DNA of 11,765 bases from Candidatus Aerophobota bacterium (GTDB taxonomy: Bacteria; Aerophobota; Aerophobia; Aerophobales; AE-B3A): assembly GCA_004376485.1 (NCBI GenBank), contig SOJT01000083.1, positions 1 through 11,765 of the forward strand, read 5' to 3'. A model generated the notes under the pieces. That model had not been told where the DNA came from and did no database searches. It saw nothing but the letters and a program-made list of their open reading frames with translations. Position numbers and translations under genes: made by a program. Shown here piece after piece: positions 1-8,428 of this stretch (position 1 is its first letter; each line of letters begins with the position of its first letter).

Positions 1-5
1 AAAGA

Positions 6-206
6 TTGAAGAAATGCGAGAATCAGAAGCAGATCAGAGCAGATTGCTCCTGCACTTACGAGCCATGTTCCAGGAAGGGGATCTGTTGTGAATGTATCAA
101 GTATCACTGGGGAGCGGGTGAGCTTCCGGGTTGCCTTTTTCCTCCCGAGGTGGAAAGAACATACGATAGATCCCTGGAGTGCTTCGTTCGCCTGCATTCG
201 CGATAA
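6..206 (+). CDS. Cysteine-rich DUF6485-type small protein
   Basis: A 66-residue protein with nine cysteines at positions 4, 14, 16, 21, 27, 28, 30, 43 and 59. The pattern CSCTYEPCSRKGICCEC, followed by a Tyr-His and then LPGCLFPPE, matches my memory of the DUF6485 family of short proteins in anaerobic bacteria and archaea. The function is unknown. The clustered cysteines suggest a zinc or iron-sulfur site, which is inference. There is no signal peptide or membrane segment, so it is probably cytoplasmic. The start shown is a TTG only five bases from the window edge. Its Shine-Dalgarno would lie outside, so the true start may be further upstream. It is the only plus-strand gene and converges on fabD, with 29 bases between the two stops. 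No convincing terminator hairpin is visible there. Confidence 0.8.
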   Translation: MKKCENQKQIRADCSCTYEPCSRKGICCECIKYHWGAGELPGCLFPPEVERTYDRSLECFVRLHSR

Positions 207-235
207 AATAAGCTGTCCAACGGCGGGCGGTAATT

Positions 236-1165
236 TTAGGGAGAAAATTTTTGCTGGATGGTCCTGAGGTCGTCCTTTCTTTCTGTATCCAGAACAGTGG
301 CGTTCCTCTCGATACGTTGCATAAGACTCCTTAAGACTCTCCCGGGTCCAACCTCCAGGAAAAGATCAATTTTTTCCTGGAGTATCTTTTTCATACTTTC
401 TTCCCAGAGGACAGGGTGATCAATCTGTCTTTTTAAGGCTTCTTTTACCGCATCCCCCCTGATTTTGTATTGAGCATCTACATTGGTAATGATGGGGCAG
501 GAGGGCTCGCCAAAGTCAATCTCATCTAGAAACCGGGAGAATCTTGAAGCAGCTCCCCTCATGAGGGGGGTATGAAAGGCTCCGGAAACCGGAAGTTGAA
601 CTACCCTCGCCGCTCCTTTTTCCCGGAGGCTTCTTATAGCCTTATTTATTCCTTCCACCTCCCCAGCGATGACGGTTTGGGAAGGAGAGTTAAAGTTAAC
701 CGCCTCCACGATCTCATCAATTTCCTCACAGGTGGAGGCGACGGTAGAAGCAGGAAGGCCAATTACTGCTGCCATGGCACCTTTTGAGTTCTTTGAGGCT
801 TCCTCCATAAGCTCCGCCCTTCGTTTAACTACTCTTAGGGCAGCAGGATAATCTAGAACACTAGCCGCCAGAATAGCTGAATACTCACCCAGGCTGTGGC
901 CGGCTACTACCTCTGGTCTTATTCGGTTTGTCTTGAGAAATCTGGTAACTATCCAGCTTACGGTCAGGAGAGCTGGTTGGGCATTGATGGTCCTTCTCAG
1001 CTTATCTTCCGGGCCTGTAAGACACAATTTCAAGAGATCCAACCCCAGGATTTCTTCAGCCTCCTGGAAGACTAATTTCCCCTCCGGGTAAATCTGGAGC
1101 ACTTCCTTTCCCATCCCTACCCGTTGAGATCCCTGACCGGGGAAAAGGAAAGCCAGCCTCTTCAT
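236..1165 (-). CDS. fabD: Malonyl-CoA:ACP transacylase FabD
   Basis: FabD moves the malonyl group from malonyl-CoA to acyl carrier protein, supplying two-carbon units to cytoplasmic type II fatty-acid synthesis. The 309-residue length is normal for the family. The N-terminal FPGQGSQ gives Gln11 of the oxyanion hole. The nucleophile motif GHSLGEY gives Ser91. Arg116, which binds the malonyl carboxylate, lies in KRRAELM. Catalytic His198 lies in GAFHTPLM, and Gln247 in RQIDHPVLW matches the conserved late glutamine. The C-terminal EVGPGRVL segment is also typical. The ATG start lies nine bases after the gyrA stop, with only a weak purine-rich ribosome site. The usual neighbours fabH, fabG, acpP and fabF are absent: fabD is the last gene of the minus-strand run and ends against the convergent DUF6485 gene. 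Confidence 0.97.
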   Translation of the reverse strand: MKRLAFLFPGQGSQRVGMGKEVLQIYPEGKLVFQEAEEILGLDLLKLCLTGPEDKLRRTINAQPALLTVSWIVTRFLKTNRIRPEVVAGHSLGEYSAILAASVLDYPAALRVVKRRAELMEEASKNSKGAMAAVIGLPASTVASTCEEIDEIVEAVNFNSPSQTVIAGEVEGINKAIRSLREKGAARVVQLPVSGAFHTPLMRGAASRFSRFLDEIDFGEPSCPIITNVDAQYKIRGDAVKEALKRQIDHPVLWEESMKKILQEKIDLFLEVGPGRVLRSLMQRIERNATVLDTERKDDLRTIQQKFSP

Positions 1166-1174
1166 CTTTTTTTC

Positions 1175-3589
1175 TCATCCAATGGATACCACCTCATCAT
1201 CTTTATCTAGCCTGACTATGCGAGAACCAATGGTATTCCTTCCAATCCGGGGGATGCCGCGCGCACGAATTCGGATACTTCTTCCCTTCCGGGTAATGAC
1301 CATTATCTCATCGGTGCCTTTCACTTTTCTCATTCCCGCCACTTCCCCTTTTTCAGAAATCAGACGAATGTTGATGACTCCTTTTCCTCCTCTTTTTATC
1401 TTTCTATATTTTGAGAAGAGAGTTCTTTTACCGTAGCCCCGGCGGGTAATAGTGAAGAGAGTCTGTCCCTCCTCTGCTAGCTCGGCTGCTGCAACTTCAT
1501 CGTTGGGTGAAAGAGAGATTCCCTTTACCCCCTTGGATGCTCTTTGGGTAGGACGAACCTCATTTTCGGAGAACAGAATTGCTCTCCCTTTTTTTGTACA
1601 GAGCATAATGTCCTGCTCTCCCGGAGTTAAGAGGACCTTGATGAGCTCATCCTCTTCCTTTAGACGAATGCCTATTATGCCTCCTTTTTGAGGACGGGAA
1701 TAGGCGGATAGAGAGGTCTTTTTTACCACTCCCTTCTTAGTGGCCATAAGAAGAAATCTTTTGTCTTCAAACTTATCGAGAGCGAAAACGGTCTGCACCC
1801 GCTCTTTCTCCCTCAGATGGAGAAAATTGACTATTGCTCTACCCTTAGCCGATCTTTTCTTTTCAGGGATATCGTAGGCCATGGCCCAGTAAACTCGTCC
1901 GATATTGGTAAAAAACAAAAGGGTGGAGTGAGTATTGGCCAGAATGAGACTGTCGACGCCATCCATCTGCGTCAGAGCTATTCCACTGGCTCCCTTACCT
2001 CCCCGGTTTTGTCGTCGGTAAGCGCTGAGAGGGGTGAACTTTATGTATCCCTGGGAGGTGACGGTGATAACAATATCTTCCTTGATAATAAGATCCTCGG
2101 GCCTCAAAATAAGAGGTTTTTCCCTCTTCTTGATGAGGGTGCGTCGAGGCTGGCCGTATTTTTCTTTGATTCTTAGGAGTTCCTCTTTGATAGTAGACCA
2201 GATCCTCTCCTCACTGGCTAGGAGCCCTTCCAGCTCTTTTATCTTATTCACGGATACCTTGTAATCTTCATCAATCTTCTTTTTCTCAAGACCGGTCAGA
2301 CGCCCGAGACGCATGTCCAGAATAGCCTGGGCCTGCACCTCAGAGAGCTGGAGCAATTTAATGAGTCCTTTCTTTGCCTCTTCAGGACTCAAAGAAGATT
2401 TTATAATTTCTATGACCTTATCAATTGCAGCCAGAGCTCGTCTTAATCCATCCAGGATATGAGCTTTCTTTTTCTCAGCGCGGAGGAGGAAGGTGGCCCT
2501 GCGGGTAACTACCTCTTTTCGGTGATCAAGAAAGAATCTAATGGCCTCTCGGAGGTTCAGAAGGCGGGGTTTCCCCCCGGCCAGAGCTAAGAGGATTATT
2601 CCAAAGGTTATCTGGAGGGGGGTATACTGGAAAAGTTGATTTAATACAATTTGGGGGACGGTTCCGCGAGAAAGTTCAATGACTACTCTTATTCCCCCCT
2701 TGTCTGATTCATCCCTCAGGTTCTTTATCCCCTTTATTTTATTACTCTGGGCAAGCTCAGCAATGAGTTGTACCAATTTAGCTTTGTTCACCTGGTAGGG
2801 AAGTTCATTGATGATGAGGCAGTCTTTTCCTTTTAGAGTAGTCACGCTAACCTTACCCCGCAGGGTTATCTTGGCCTTCCCGGATTTGTAAGCTTCTTCA
2901 ATGCCTTCCTGTCCTAGGATTTCTCCTCTAGTAGGAAAATCGGGGCCCTTGACTATGCTTATGAGCTCATCAAGAGAAACTTCTGATTCTTCAATCATTC
3001 TTACACAAGCATCCGTTAGCTCCCGCAGGTTGTGGGGAGGAATATTGGTAGCCATACCTACGGCTATCCCGGAAGCCCCGTTAAGTAAAAGGTTAGGCAA
3101 TTTTGCCGGTAGGATGGTTGGTTCATCCAGGCTGGCGTCGAAATTTGGCTGAAAATCAACCGTCTCCTTATCCAGATCCTCCAGTAGCTCCTGAGTTATG
3201 GAGGAAAGTTTCACCTCGGTGTATCGCATAGCCGCTGGTGGATCTCCGTCCACCGAACCAAAATTTCCCTGGCCATCAACGAGGGGATGTCTGAGAGAGA
3301 AGTCCTGAGCCATTCTTACCATGGCATCGTAAACAGCCGTATCCCCATGGGGATGGTATTTACCCAGCACCTCTCCCACCAGGCGGGCCGCCTTTCGGTA
3401 GGGCCTGTTGGGATAAAGACCCAATCCCTGCATGGCATAGAGAATCCTGCGTTGCACTGGTTTGAGCCCGTCCCTGACGTCGGGCAAGGCCCTGCCTACA
3501 ATAACACTCATGGCATAACTCAGATAGGAGGATCTCATTTCCTCCTCTAAGTAAAGAGAATCTATCCTACCTTCTTTTTCCATAACCAA
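1175..3589 (-). CDS. gyrA: DNA gyrase subunit A
   Basis: GyrA is the DNA-cleaving and rejoining subunit of the A2B2 gyrase, which adds negative supercoils using ATP hydrolysed by GyrB. The protein has 804 residues. The winged-helix breakage domain begins with SSYLSYAMSVIVGRALPD. The quinolone region GKYHPHGDTAVYD is at 76-88, with Thr84 at the E. coli Ser83 site and Asp88 at the Asp87 site. The active-site tyrosine is Tyr123 in AAMRYTE. A coiled-coil arm lies around 360-480. From about 500 a six-blade beta-pinwheel follows, with the GyrA box QNRGGKG at 527-533, so this is GyrA and not ParC. The long acidic tail of E. coli GyrA is absent. The TTG at 3589 lies 6 nt from GGAGG. An ATG two codons later (3583) is 12 nt from it and is a fair alternative. 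Confidence 0.97.
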   Translation of the reverse strand: MVMEKEGRIDSLYLEEEMRSSYLSYAMSVIVGRALPDVRDGLKPVQRRILYAMQGLGLYPNRPYRKAARLVGEVLGKYHPHGDTAVYDAMVRMAQDFSLRHPLVDGQGNFGSVDGDPPAAMRYTEVKLSSITQELLEDLDKETVDFQPNFDASLDEPTILPAKLPNLLLNGASGIAVGMATNIPPHNLRELTDACVRMIEESEVSLDELISIVKGPDFPTRGEILGQEGIEEAYKSGKAKITLRGKVSVTTLKGKDCLIINELPYQVNKAKLVQLIAELAQSNKIKGIKNLRDESDKGGIRVVIELSRGTVPQIVLNQLFQYTPLQITFGIILLALAGGKPRLLNLREAIRFFLDHRKEVVTRRATFLLRAEKKKAHILDGLRRALAAIDKVIEIIKSSLSPEEAKKGLIKLLQLSEVQAQAILDMRLGRLTGLEKKKIDEDYKVSVNKIKELEGLLASEERIWSTIKEELLRIKEKYGQPRRTLIKKREKPLILRPEDLIIKEDIVITVTSQGYIKFTPLSAYRRQNRGGKGASGIALTQMDGVDSLILANTHSTLLFFTNIGRVYWAMAYDIPEKKRSAKGRAIVNFLHLREKERVQTVFALDKFEDKRFLLMATKKGVVKKTSLSAYSRPQKGGIIGIRLKEEDELIKVLLTPGEQDIMLCTKKGRAILFSENEVRPTQRASKGVKGISLSPNDEVAAAELAEEGQTLFTITRRGYGKRTLFSKYRKIKRGGKGVINIRLISEKGEVAGMRKVKGTDEIMVITRKGRSIRIRARGIPRIGRNTIGSRIVRLDKDDEVVSIG

Positions 3590-3595
3590 TATCTC

Positions 3596-3600
3596 CCTCC
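3596..3600 (-). promoter_or_regulatory. gyrA ribosome binding site
   Basis: On the minus strand this reads GGAGG. It lies 6 nt before the TTG at 3589 and 12 nt before the ATG at 3583, so spacing favours the TTG. A second, overlapping GGAG closer in would serve the ATG at 9 nt, so the choice is not settled. The surrounding 74-nt gyrB-gyrA spacer shows no clear promoter or terminator. Confidence 0.6.
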
Positions 3601-3663
3601 GGGTGGGTTTTTGCTCTCCTGCTAAGTTGGGATAGGCAAAAGATGCACTTCAGACTCGCCGGC

Positions 3664-5556
3664 TTATATATCGAGGTTAGCTACCTCCAGGGCGTGCTCC
3701 TCGATGAATCTTCTCCGGGGTTCAACCTCCTGCCCCATAAGGGTAGTAAGCAGCTCATCTGCCTGCACGACGTCCTCGATAAACACCTTGTAGATGGTGC
3801 GGGTATCCGGGTTCATGGTAGCTTGCCACAGTTGGTCAGGGTTCATCTCTCCCAGGCCTTTGTAGCGCTGAATCTCCAACTTCTTGGATCCTGCCCTTTT
3901 TCTCAGGGTATTGAGCTCCCGGTCAGCGTAAAGGAAATGATTCTTCTTTCCGTGCTTTACCTTGTACAGGGGAGGCTGGGCTATATAGACATGGCCCTCG
4001 CGGATAAGATCCTGCATATACCGGTAGAAAAAGGTGAGAAGGAGGGTTCTAATATGAGCTCCGTCCACATCGGCATCACTCATAAGAATAACTTTATTGT
4101 ATCTGAGCCTGGAAAGGTCAAACTCATCTTTAATTCCCGTTCCGATAGCGGTAATCATCGATCTTATTTCCTCATTATTGAGGATCTTTACCAGATAGGT
4201 CTTTTCCACATTGAGAATCTTACCTCTCAAGGGCAGTATCGCCTGGAAACGTCTGTCTCTTCCCTGTTTGGCAGAGCCCCCGGCTGAGTCTCCCTCTACG
4301 ATGAATAATTCAGATCTTTCTGGATTCTCTTCGGAACAGGCAGCCAGTTTGCCGGGTAGAGCTCCTCCTCCAAAGCTTTCCTTCTTGCGAGTAATCTCTC
4401 TGGCTCTTTGGGCTGCTTGTCTCACCCGAGAAGCAGAGATTGTCTTTTGAACCACCAATTTAGCTACAGACGGATTCTCTTCCAGGTATCGGGAGAGGTC
4501 CTCATAAACGATGGATTCTACAATTCCTTTAGCTTCACTATTTCCCAATCGGGTCTTCATTTGACCTTCAAATTGAGGATCGGGAAATTTCATGTTGATG
4601 ATGGCGGTTAGCCCATCTCTCACATCTTCTCCTAACAAATTGGGGGCTTTGTTCTGTTCCTTTCTAACATAATCATTAATAACTCTGGTTAGAGCCGACT
4701 TGAATCCGGACAGGTGAGTTCCCCCTTCCTCAGTATTAATATCGTTAACAAAGGCAAATATGTCCTGGATGAAGCTTTGATTATATTGAATGGCTACCTC
4801 CAGACTTACTGGGCCCCGCTCTCCCTTAAGGTAAATGGGTTCATCAAAGAGAACTTCCCTGTTCTGGTTGAGATGCTTTACAAAAGCTCTGATTCCTCCC
4901 TCATATTTGAAGACTTTCTTCTTATCTGTGCGCAGGTCCTCCACCTCTATTCTGAGTTCTTGATTGAGGAAGGCTAACTCGCGCAGACGCCGGGTAACTC
5001 TTTCCCAATCAAACTCAATTGACTCAAAGATTTTTCTGTCAGGTTTGAAAGTAATCTCTGTTCCCTCTTCATCCCTGGGGCTCTCGCCAATACATTCTAC
5101 AGGACTAACGGGTTTGCCTTTTTGGTAGCACTGGCGCCACACTTTGCCTTCTCTTCTCACCTTGGCCTCCAGGTGCTCGGAGAGGGCGTTAACCACAGAA
5201 ATCCCCACCCCATGGAGTCCTCCGGCCACTCTGTAAATCTTATTATCAAATTTCCCTCCCGCATGGAGACTGGTCATAACCAGCTCAAGCGCTGATTTTT
5301 TATAAACAGGGTGAGGGTCTACAGGAATGCCTCTTCCATCATCAATGACCGAGATGCTATTATCAGGATGAATAACTACTTTCACATTCTGGCAATAGCC
5401 GGCCAGGACTTCGTCGATAGAGTTATCTACTACTTCATTGACCAGATGGTGTAGGCCACGAGGACCGGTGCTACCCACATACATACTTGGTCTACGGCGT
5501 ACTGCTTCTATATCCTTGAGCAGCTTGATGTCCTTAGCATCGTATTTTACTTCCAT
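3664..5556 (-). CDS. gyrB: DNA gyrase subunit B
   Basis: GyrB is the ATPase subunit of gyrase. The GHKL ATP site is complete: Glu41 and Asn45 in NEVVDNS, the DDGRGIP loop at 72-78, GGKFD at 100-104 and the lid GGLHGVG at 112-118. The transducer domain ends near residue 390. The TOPRIM metal site has Glu421 in EGDSAGG and Asp494, Asp496 and Asp498 in SDADVDGAH. PLRGK at 442-446, QRYKGLGEM at 563-571 and the closing VEPRRRFIEEHA and NLDI segments are standard for GyrB. At 630 residues it is the short form, lacking the roughly 165-residue insert of the E. coli protein. The ATG lies three bases after the accA stop, with an AAGGG Shine-Dalgarno 6 nt upstream, so it is probably translated from the same transcript. 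gyrA follows after 74 nt. Confidence 0.97.
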   Translation of the reverse strand: MEVKYDAKDIKLLKDIEAVRRRPSMYVGSTGPRGLHHLVNEVVDNSIDEVLAGYCQNVKVVIHPDNSISVIDDGRGIPVDPHPVYKKSALELVMTSLHAGGKFDNKIYRVAGGLHGVGISVVNALSEHLEAKVRREGKVWRQCYQKGKPVSPVECIGESPRDEEGTEITFKPDRKIFESIEFDWERVTRRLRELAFLNQELRIEVEDLRTDKKKVFKYEGGIRAFVKHLNQNREVLFDEPIYLKGERGPVSLEVAIQYNQSFIQDIFAFVNDINTEEGGTHLSGFKSALTRVINDYVRKEQNKAPNLLGEDVRDGLTAIINMKFPDPQFEGQMKTRLGNSEAKGIVESIVYEDLSRYLEENPSVAKLVVQKTISASRVRQAAQRAREITRKKESFGGGALPGKLAACSEENPERSELFIVEGDSAGGSAKQGRDRRFQAILPLRGKILNVEKTYLVKILNNEEIRSMITAIGTGIKDEFDLSRLRYNKVILMSDADVDGAHIRTLLLTFFYRYMQDLIREGHVYIAQPPLYKVKHGKKNHFLYADRELNTLRKRAGSKKLEIQRYKGLGEMNPDQLWQATMNPDTRTIYKVFIEDVVQADELLTTLMGQEVEPRRRFIEEHALEVANLDI

Positions 5557-5559
5557 TCT

Positions 5560-6519
5560 TTATCCCTTCTTGAACTTTCCTATTCTCCTATATTTCTCAT
5601 ACCTCATCTTTGTCAGCTCTTCGGAGGGTATATCTTTGAGTTCATCCAGGTTCTTTATGATGGCCTCTTTTATATTGGCGGCTGTCTTCTCGGGATCTCG
5701 ATGCGCTCCTCCTCCGGGTTCAGGGATTATCCCATCTATTAGACCCGCCTCCAGGAGATCTCGAGCTGTCAGTTTCAGGGTTTGAGCCGCCTCTTCGACT
5801 CTGTCTTGATCCCTCCACAGGATAGCAGCGCATCCTTCCGGAGAAATTACCGAATAAATAGCATTCTCTAACAGGAGAATTCTGTCTCCCAGGCCAATGC
5901 CCAGAGCTCCACCACTTCCTCCCTCTCCTACAATAATCACCAGAATAGGCACCCTAAGCTCGGACATAGTTTCTAGATTAGCGGCAATGGCCTGGGCTTG
6001 CCCTCTTTCTTCAGCTTCAATTCCTGGATAGGCTCCGGGGGTATCTATCAAACTAAGAAGAGGTTTATGAAACTTCTCTGCTAGCTTCATTAACCTGTGG
6101 GCTTTTCTGTATCCTTCCGGATGAGCCATGCCAAAGTTGCGGAAAAGGTTTTCCTTCACCGACTCTCCCTTCTGGTGTCCCACAAATACTATTTTTCTTT
6201 CTCCAACTCTAGCCAGGCCTCCTACAATCGCCTGATCATCAGAATAAAGCCTATCGCCATGGAGAAGAAGGAGTTCCTCGAACATTAATTTAGCTAAAGT
6301 TAAACACTTTGGTCGGTTGGGATGGCGGGCCAGCTGGACTCTTTGCCAGGGGGTAAGATGAGTAAAGGTATCATCCTGAAGTTTGGTAAGTCGGGATTGA
6401 AGACGTCGAATCTCTTCTTCAAAATCAATTCCTTCTTTACGGGCTAATCCCTCCAATTCCTCAATTTTTCGTTCCAGTTCTCTAATAGGTTTTTCAAAAT
6501 CTAAGCTGTATCTTTCCAT
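5560..6519 (-). CDS. accA: Acetyl-CoA carboxylase carboxyltransferase subunit alpha
   Basis: AccA and AccD form the carboxyltransferase that moves CO2 from carboxybiotin on AccB to acetyl-CoA, making malonyl-CoA. From the ATG at 6519 the protein has 319 residues, equal to E. coli AccA, and its LDFEKPI start aligns with the E. coli LDFEQPI. Visible motifs are ARHPNRP near 65, GDRLYSDDQAIVGG near 88-101, GHQKG at 114-118, IDTPGAYPG at 158-166, the carboxybiotin-site glycine loop GEGGSGGAL at 198-206, SPEGCAAILW at 226-235 and PEPGGGAHRDP at 266-276. A TTG five codons upstream (6534) is in frame but has no Shine-Dalgarno and would overlap the barrel gene. The ATG lies one base after that gene's stop, suggesting translational coupling. 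accD is not in the window. Confidence 0.96.
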   Translation of the reverse strand: MERYSLDFEKPIRELERKIEELEGLARKEGIDFEEEIRRLQSRLTKLQDDTFTHLTPWQRVQLARHPNRPKCLTLAKLMFEELLLLHGDRLYSDDQAIVGGLARVGERKIVFVGHQKGESVKENLFRNFGMAHPEGYRKAHRLMKLAEKFHKPLLSLIDTPGAYPGIEAEERGQAQAIAANLETMSELRVPILVIIVGEGGSGGALGIGLGDRILLLENAIYSVISPEGCAAILWRDQDRVEEAAQTLKLTARDLLEAGLIDGIIPEPGGGAHRDPEKTAANIKEAIIKNLDELKDIPSEELTKMRYEKYRRIGKFKKG

Positions 6520-6520
6520 C

Positions 6521-7342
6521 TTAGAATTTTCCAAAATAGTTTATTCGAAAAACCCTGTTTGGAGAGGGGGCAAATCTCCGAGTTAGATCCCTAATGTCAA
6601 ACTCCAGACTGACCGATGGACTGAAATACCAAGAGATCCCCAGGTTGAGTTCCCCTCCAGATTTTCGGAAGGGTTCCTCACCCTCATAACCTTCCAGAAA
6701 GTCGGCGTGTTTGACCTCGTTATGAAAGATGTTGTTATATTCCAGCTTTCCCACCAACCTGGTGGTAAACTGCTCTTCTACTCCTAAAAAGAAGGATACG
6801 GGCTTCTTTAGAGGAGCAGCATCCAGGGAGTGATTGATACCTCCCAGGACATAGATTCCCCGTGGAATTTCCTTCCCCATGACCAGGAAAAATCCTTTGG
6901 AATTTATTCGGTAAAACTCATATTCGTCTCTCACTAGATAGAGGTCGGAGTTTACTTGAACCTCATCTCTCTTCTGGTAGTATAATCCATATCCTTGACC
7001 TTCATAGCCCAGAGTGAGGGAAAAAGGTAGATTCTCACTCTCCTGGCTGATGCGGTATCTTAGAGAAAGACCAGGTCGGGGATTCCAGCTTATTTCTCCA
7101 TCTCCTACCACTCCTACTCCTCCATAAGAAGCTCCTATGGTGAGCCTATCTGTCAAGCCTACCTTTCCCTTTAGCAGAAGTCCTCCTTGCCCGTAAAATC
7201 GGAAGGTTGTCTGGATCTGGTATTTCTCCAGAACTCTGACTGTGGGAATATCAATGAGATCAGGGTTTATCTCGCCTCGGGCTAAGGAGGCAAACAGCAA
7301 AAGGTACAGTACCATCCCTATTCCTGCTTCCTTTTTCTTCAT
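6521..7342 (-). CDS. Predicted outer-membrane beta-barrel protein, family not recognised
   Basis: A 273-residue secreted protein that I cannot assign to a named family. Residues 1-23 form a signal peptide: a lysine-rich start, a hydrophobic core VLYLLLFASLA, and probable cleavage after ARG. The rest is rich in alternating polar and hydrophobic stretches ending in turns, such as KVGLTDRLTIGASYGG, LPFSLTLGYEGQGYGLYY, LVGKLEYNNIF and GELNLGISWYFSPSVSLEF. Mature strands number roughly ten to twelve. The final residue is Phe in a strand-like RINYFGKF, as in BAM-assembled barrels. This points to the outer membrane of a diderm cell, by inference. A strong AGGAG lies 6 nt before the ATG. The gene sits 18 nt after the deacetylase stop, and its own stop is one base before the accA ATG, so it is embedded in the operon. 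A pore or assembly role is possible but not shown. Confidence 0.75.
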   Translation of the reverse strand: MKKKEAGIGMVLYLLLFASLARGEINPDLIDIPTVRVLEKYQIQTTFRFYGQGGLLLKGKVGLTDRLTIGASYGGVGVVGDGEISWNPRPGLSLRYRISQESENLPFSLTLGYEGQGYGLYYQKRDEVQVNSDLYLVRDEYEFYRINSKGFFLVMGKEIPRGIYVLGGINHSLDAAPLKKPVSFFLGVEEQFTTRLVGKLEYNNIFHNEVKHADFLEGYEGEEPFRKSGGELNLGISWYFSPSVSLEFDIRDLTRRFAPSPNRVFRINYFGKF

Positions 7343-7360
7343 GTTTTGCTCCTTTTCCTC

Positions 7361-8428
7361 CTACTCTACTAGCTCTGAAACAAGGACCAGCTCGACCTTT
7401 CTTTTCTCTAGTCCGGAAACTATCTCCTTTATGGCGCGGGCAGTAGTAAGGGTAGCGTGACAAATTGCCACTGAGTCCCTTCCACTCTTAAGAGATTCTA
7501 AGTGGCTGTGGAACCTCTCTTTAATATATTCTATTTCTCTCTCGTTGTCCAGAAAGCAATCATTCCGAGCGGATTTTACTCCCATCCTCCTGGCCAAAGA
7601 GAAGGCTACGGAATTATGGGAACTTCTACTGTCCACAAAATATAGATTTTCCCTCTTAATCACTTCCAGAACAGCTCGCATTGGTTTCTCTTGAGTGGTA
7701 ATCAAAGAACCCATATGGTTGTTGAGACCTCTGGCATGAGGGACATCTTCAATAGCTTCCCTCACCAGCTTCTTTATCTTACTCTCTGACATCCCCTCCA
7801 GCACTATCCACCGATAGCTCCCTTTGAATTCTTGCCGGGGCTGCATGGGAAGATGGACCACGATTTCTTTTTTTTGTTTGTAAGCTTTCTCTGCTACTAG
7901 GTTTGCGTAGGGAGTGCCGGGAATAATGGATACGGTCAAGGGGATATCGAGCTCATCCAGGAAAGCTTCCACCACCGGACCATTGGAGTAGCCAAAGTCA
8001 TCAATCAGGAGGGCCACCCTTTTCTTTTTGAGAATGAATCTTAAGATATGGGTAATTTTCTTTTCCCATCCCAGCTTCATCAGAACCTCATATCTATCCT
8101 TAAGGTTCGCCGTGTTGATCTTATGAACCTTAACTCCCTGGCGAGAAAACATTTGCCCGAGCTTCTGGGGGAGTTTATCCAGAGGGGTATCAAACGGTAT
8201 CTCTAGAAGCTTTTCTCCTTGCAGTGCAGAGAAGAGAAAACCTACCTTTCTGGTGCCCTCCTGCAGAACGGGAAAAGTCGACTCGCTCACTTCCCTTTCT
8301 ATTTTTGCATCTATCCCCTTCCATCTTTCTTTATAACCTCCCCTTTGGTACTGAACCCACAGGCCCACTCCTATGCCCAGCAAGGCAAAAAGCAGCAGTA
8401 AATAAAGAACAAAGCGAGACTTTTTCAT
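7361..8428 (-). CDS. Divergent polysaccharide deacetylase family protein (YibQ-like)
   Basis: A 355-residue membrane-anchored protein of the divergent polysaccharide deacetylase family (DUF610/YibQ type). Residues 6-26 form one hydrophobic N-terminal segment after a Lys-Lys start, so the catalytic part should face the periplasm. Residues 40-135 are a linker domain I do not recognise. The NodB-like fold starts at about 137 with ALLIDDFG (Asp143, Asp144). It continues with SIIPGTPY at 167-174, VHLPMQP (His192), GLNNHMGS at 234-241 (His238), FVDSRSS at 264-270 and ICHATL (His324). These are the usual family motifs. The substrate is not established for the family; peptidoglycan or another envelope glycan is the usual guess. 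Its ATG overlaps the ctp stop by one base (TAATG), with AAGGA just upstream, so translation is coupled to ctp. Pairing with an S41 protease or EnvC-type gene is common. Confidence 0.88.
   Translation of the reverse strand: MKKSRFVLYLLLLFALLGIGVGLWVQYQRGGYKERWKGIDAKIEREVSESTFPVLQEGTRKVGFLFSALQGEKLLEIPFDTPLDKLPQKLGQMFSRQGVKVHKINTANLKDRYEVLMKLGWEKKITHILRFILKKKRVALLIDDFGYSNGPVVEAFLDELDIPLTVSIIPGTPYANLVAEKAYKQKKEIVVHLPMQPRQEFKGSYRWIVLEGMSESKIKKLVREAIEDVPHARGLNNHMGSLITTQEKPMRAVLEVIKRENLYFVDSRSSHNSVAFSLARRMGVKSARNDCFLDNEREIEYIKERFHSHLESLKSGRDSVAICHATLTTARAIKEIVSGLEKRKVELVLVSELVE

Noticed and set aside
186..232. Possible terminator stem between the DUF6485 gene and fabD (CGCCTG against CGGGCG).
   Set aside because: The stem has only six pairs with one G-U and a loop of about 30 nt, and no T-run follows directly.
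1817..2176. A 119-codon plus-strand frame opposite gyrA.
   Set aside because: Antisense shadow of the GyrA C-terminal domain; no recognisable motif.
3590..3663. Separate promoter for gyrA in the gyrB-gyrA spacer.
   Set aside because: No -10 or -35 pair of reasonable quality is visible in the 74 nt.
3643..4287. A 214-codon open frame on the plus strand.
   Set aside because: It lies entirely opposite gyrB, whose protein is full-length and motif-complete; the frame has no family resemblance.
6519..6534. A TTG start five codons upstream for accA.
   Set aside because: No Shine-Dalgarno; it would overlap the barrel gene, and the ATG at 6519 gives the standard family N-terminus and length.
7260..7463. 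A 67-codon minus-strand frame across the deacetylase-barrel junction.
   Set aside because: It is an alternate frame overlapping two well-supported genes, with basic low-information composition and no motif.
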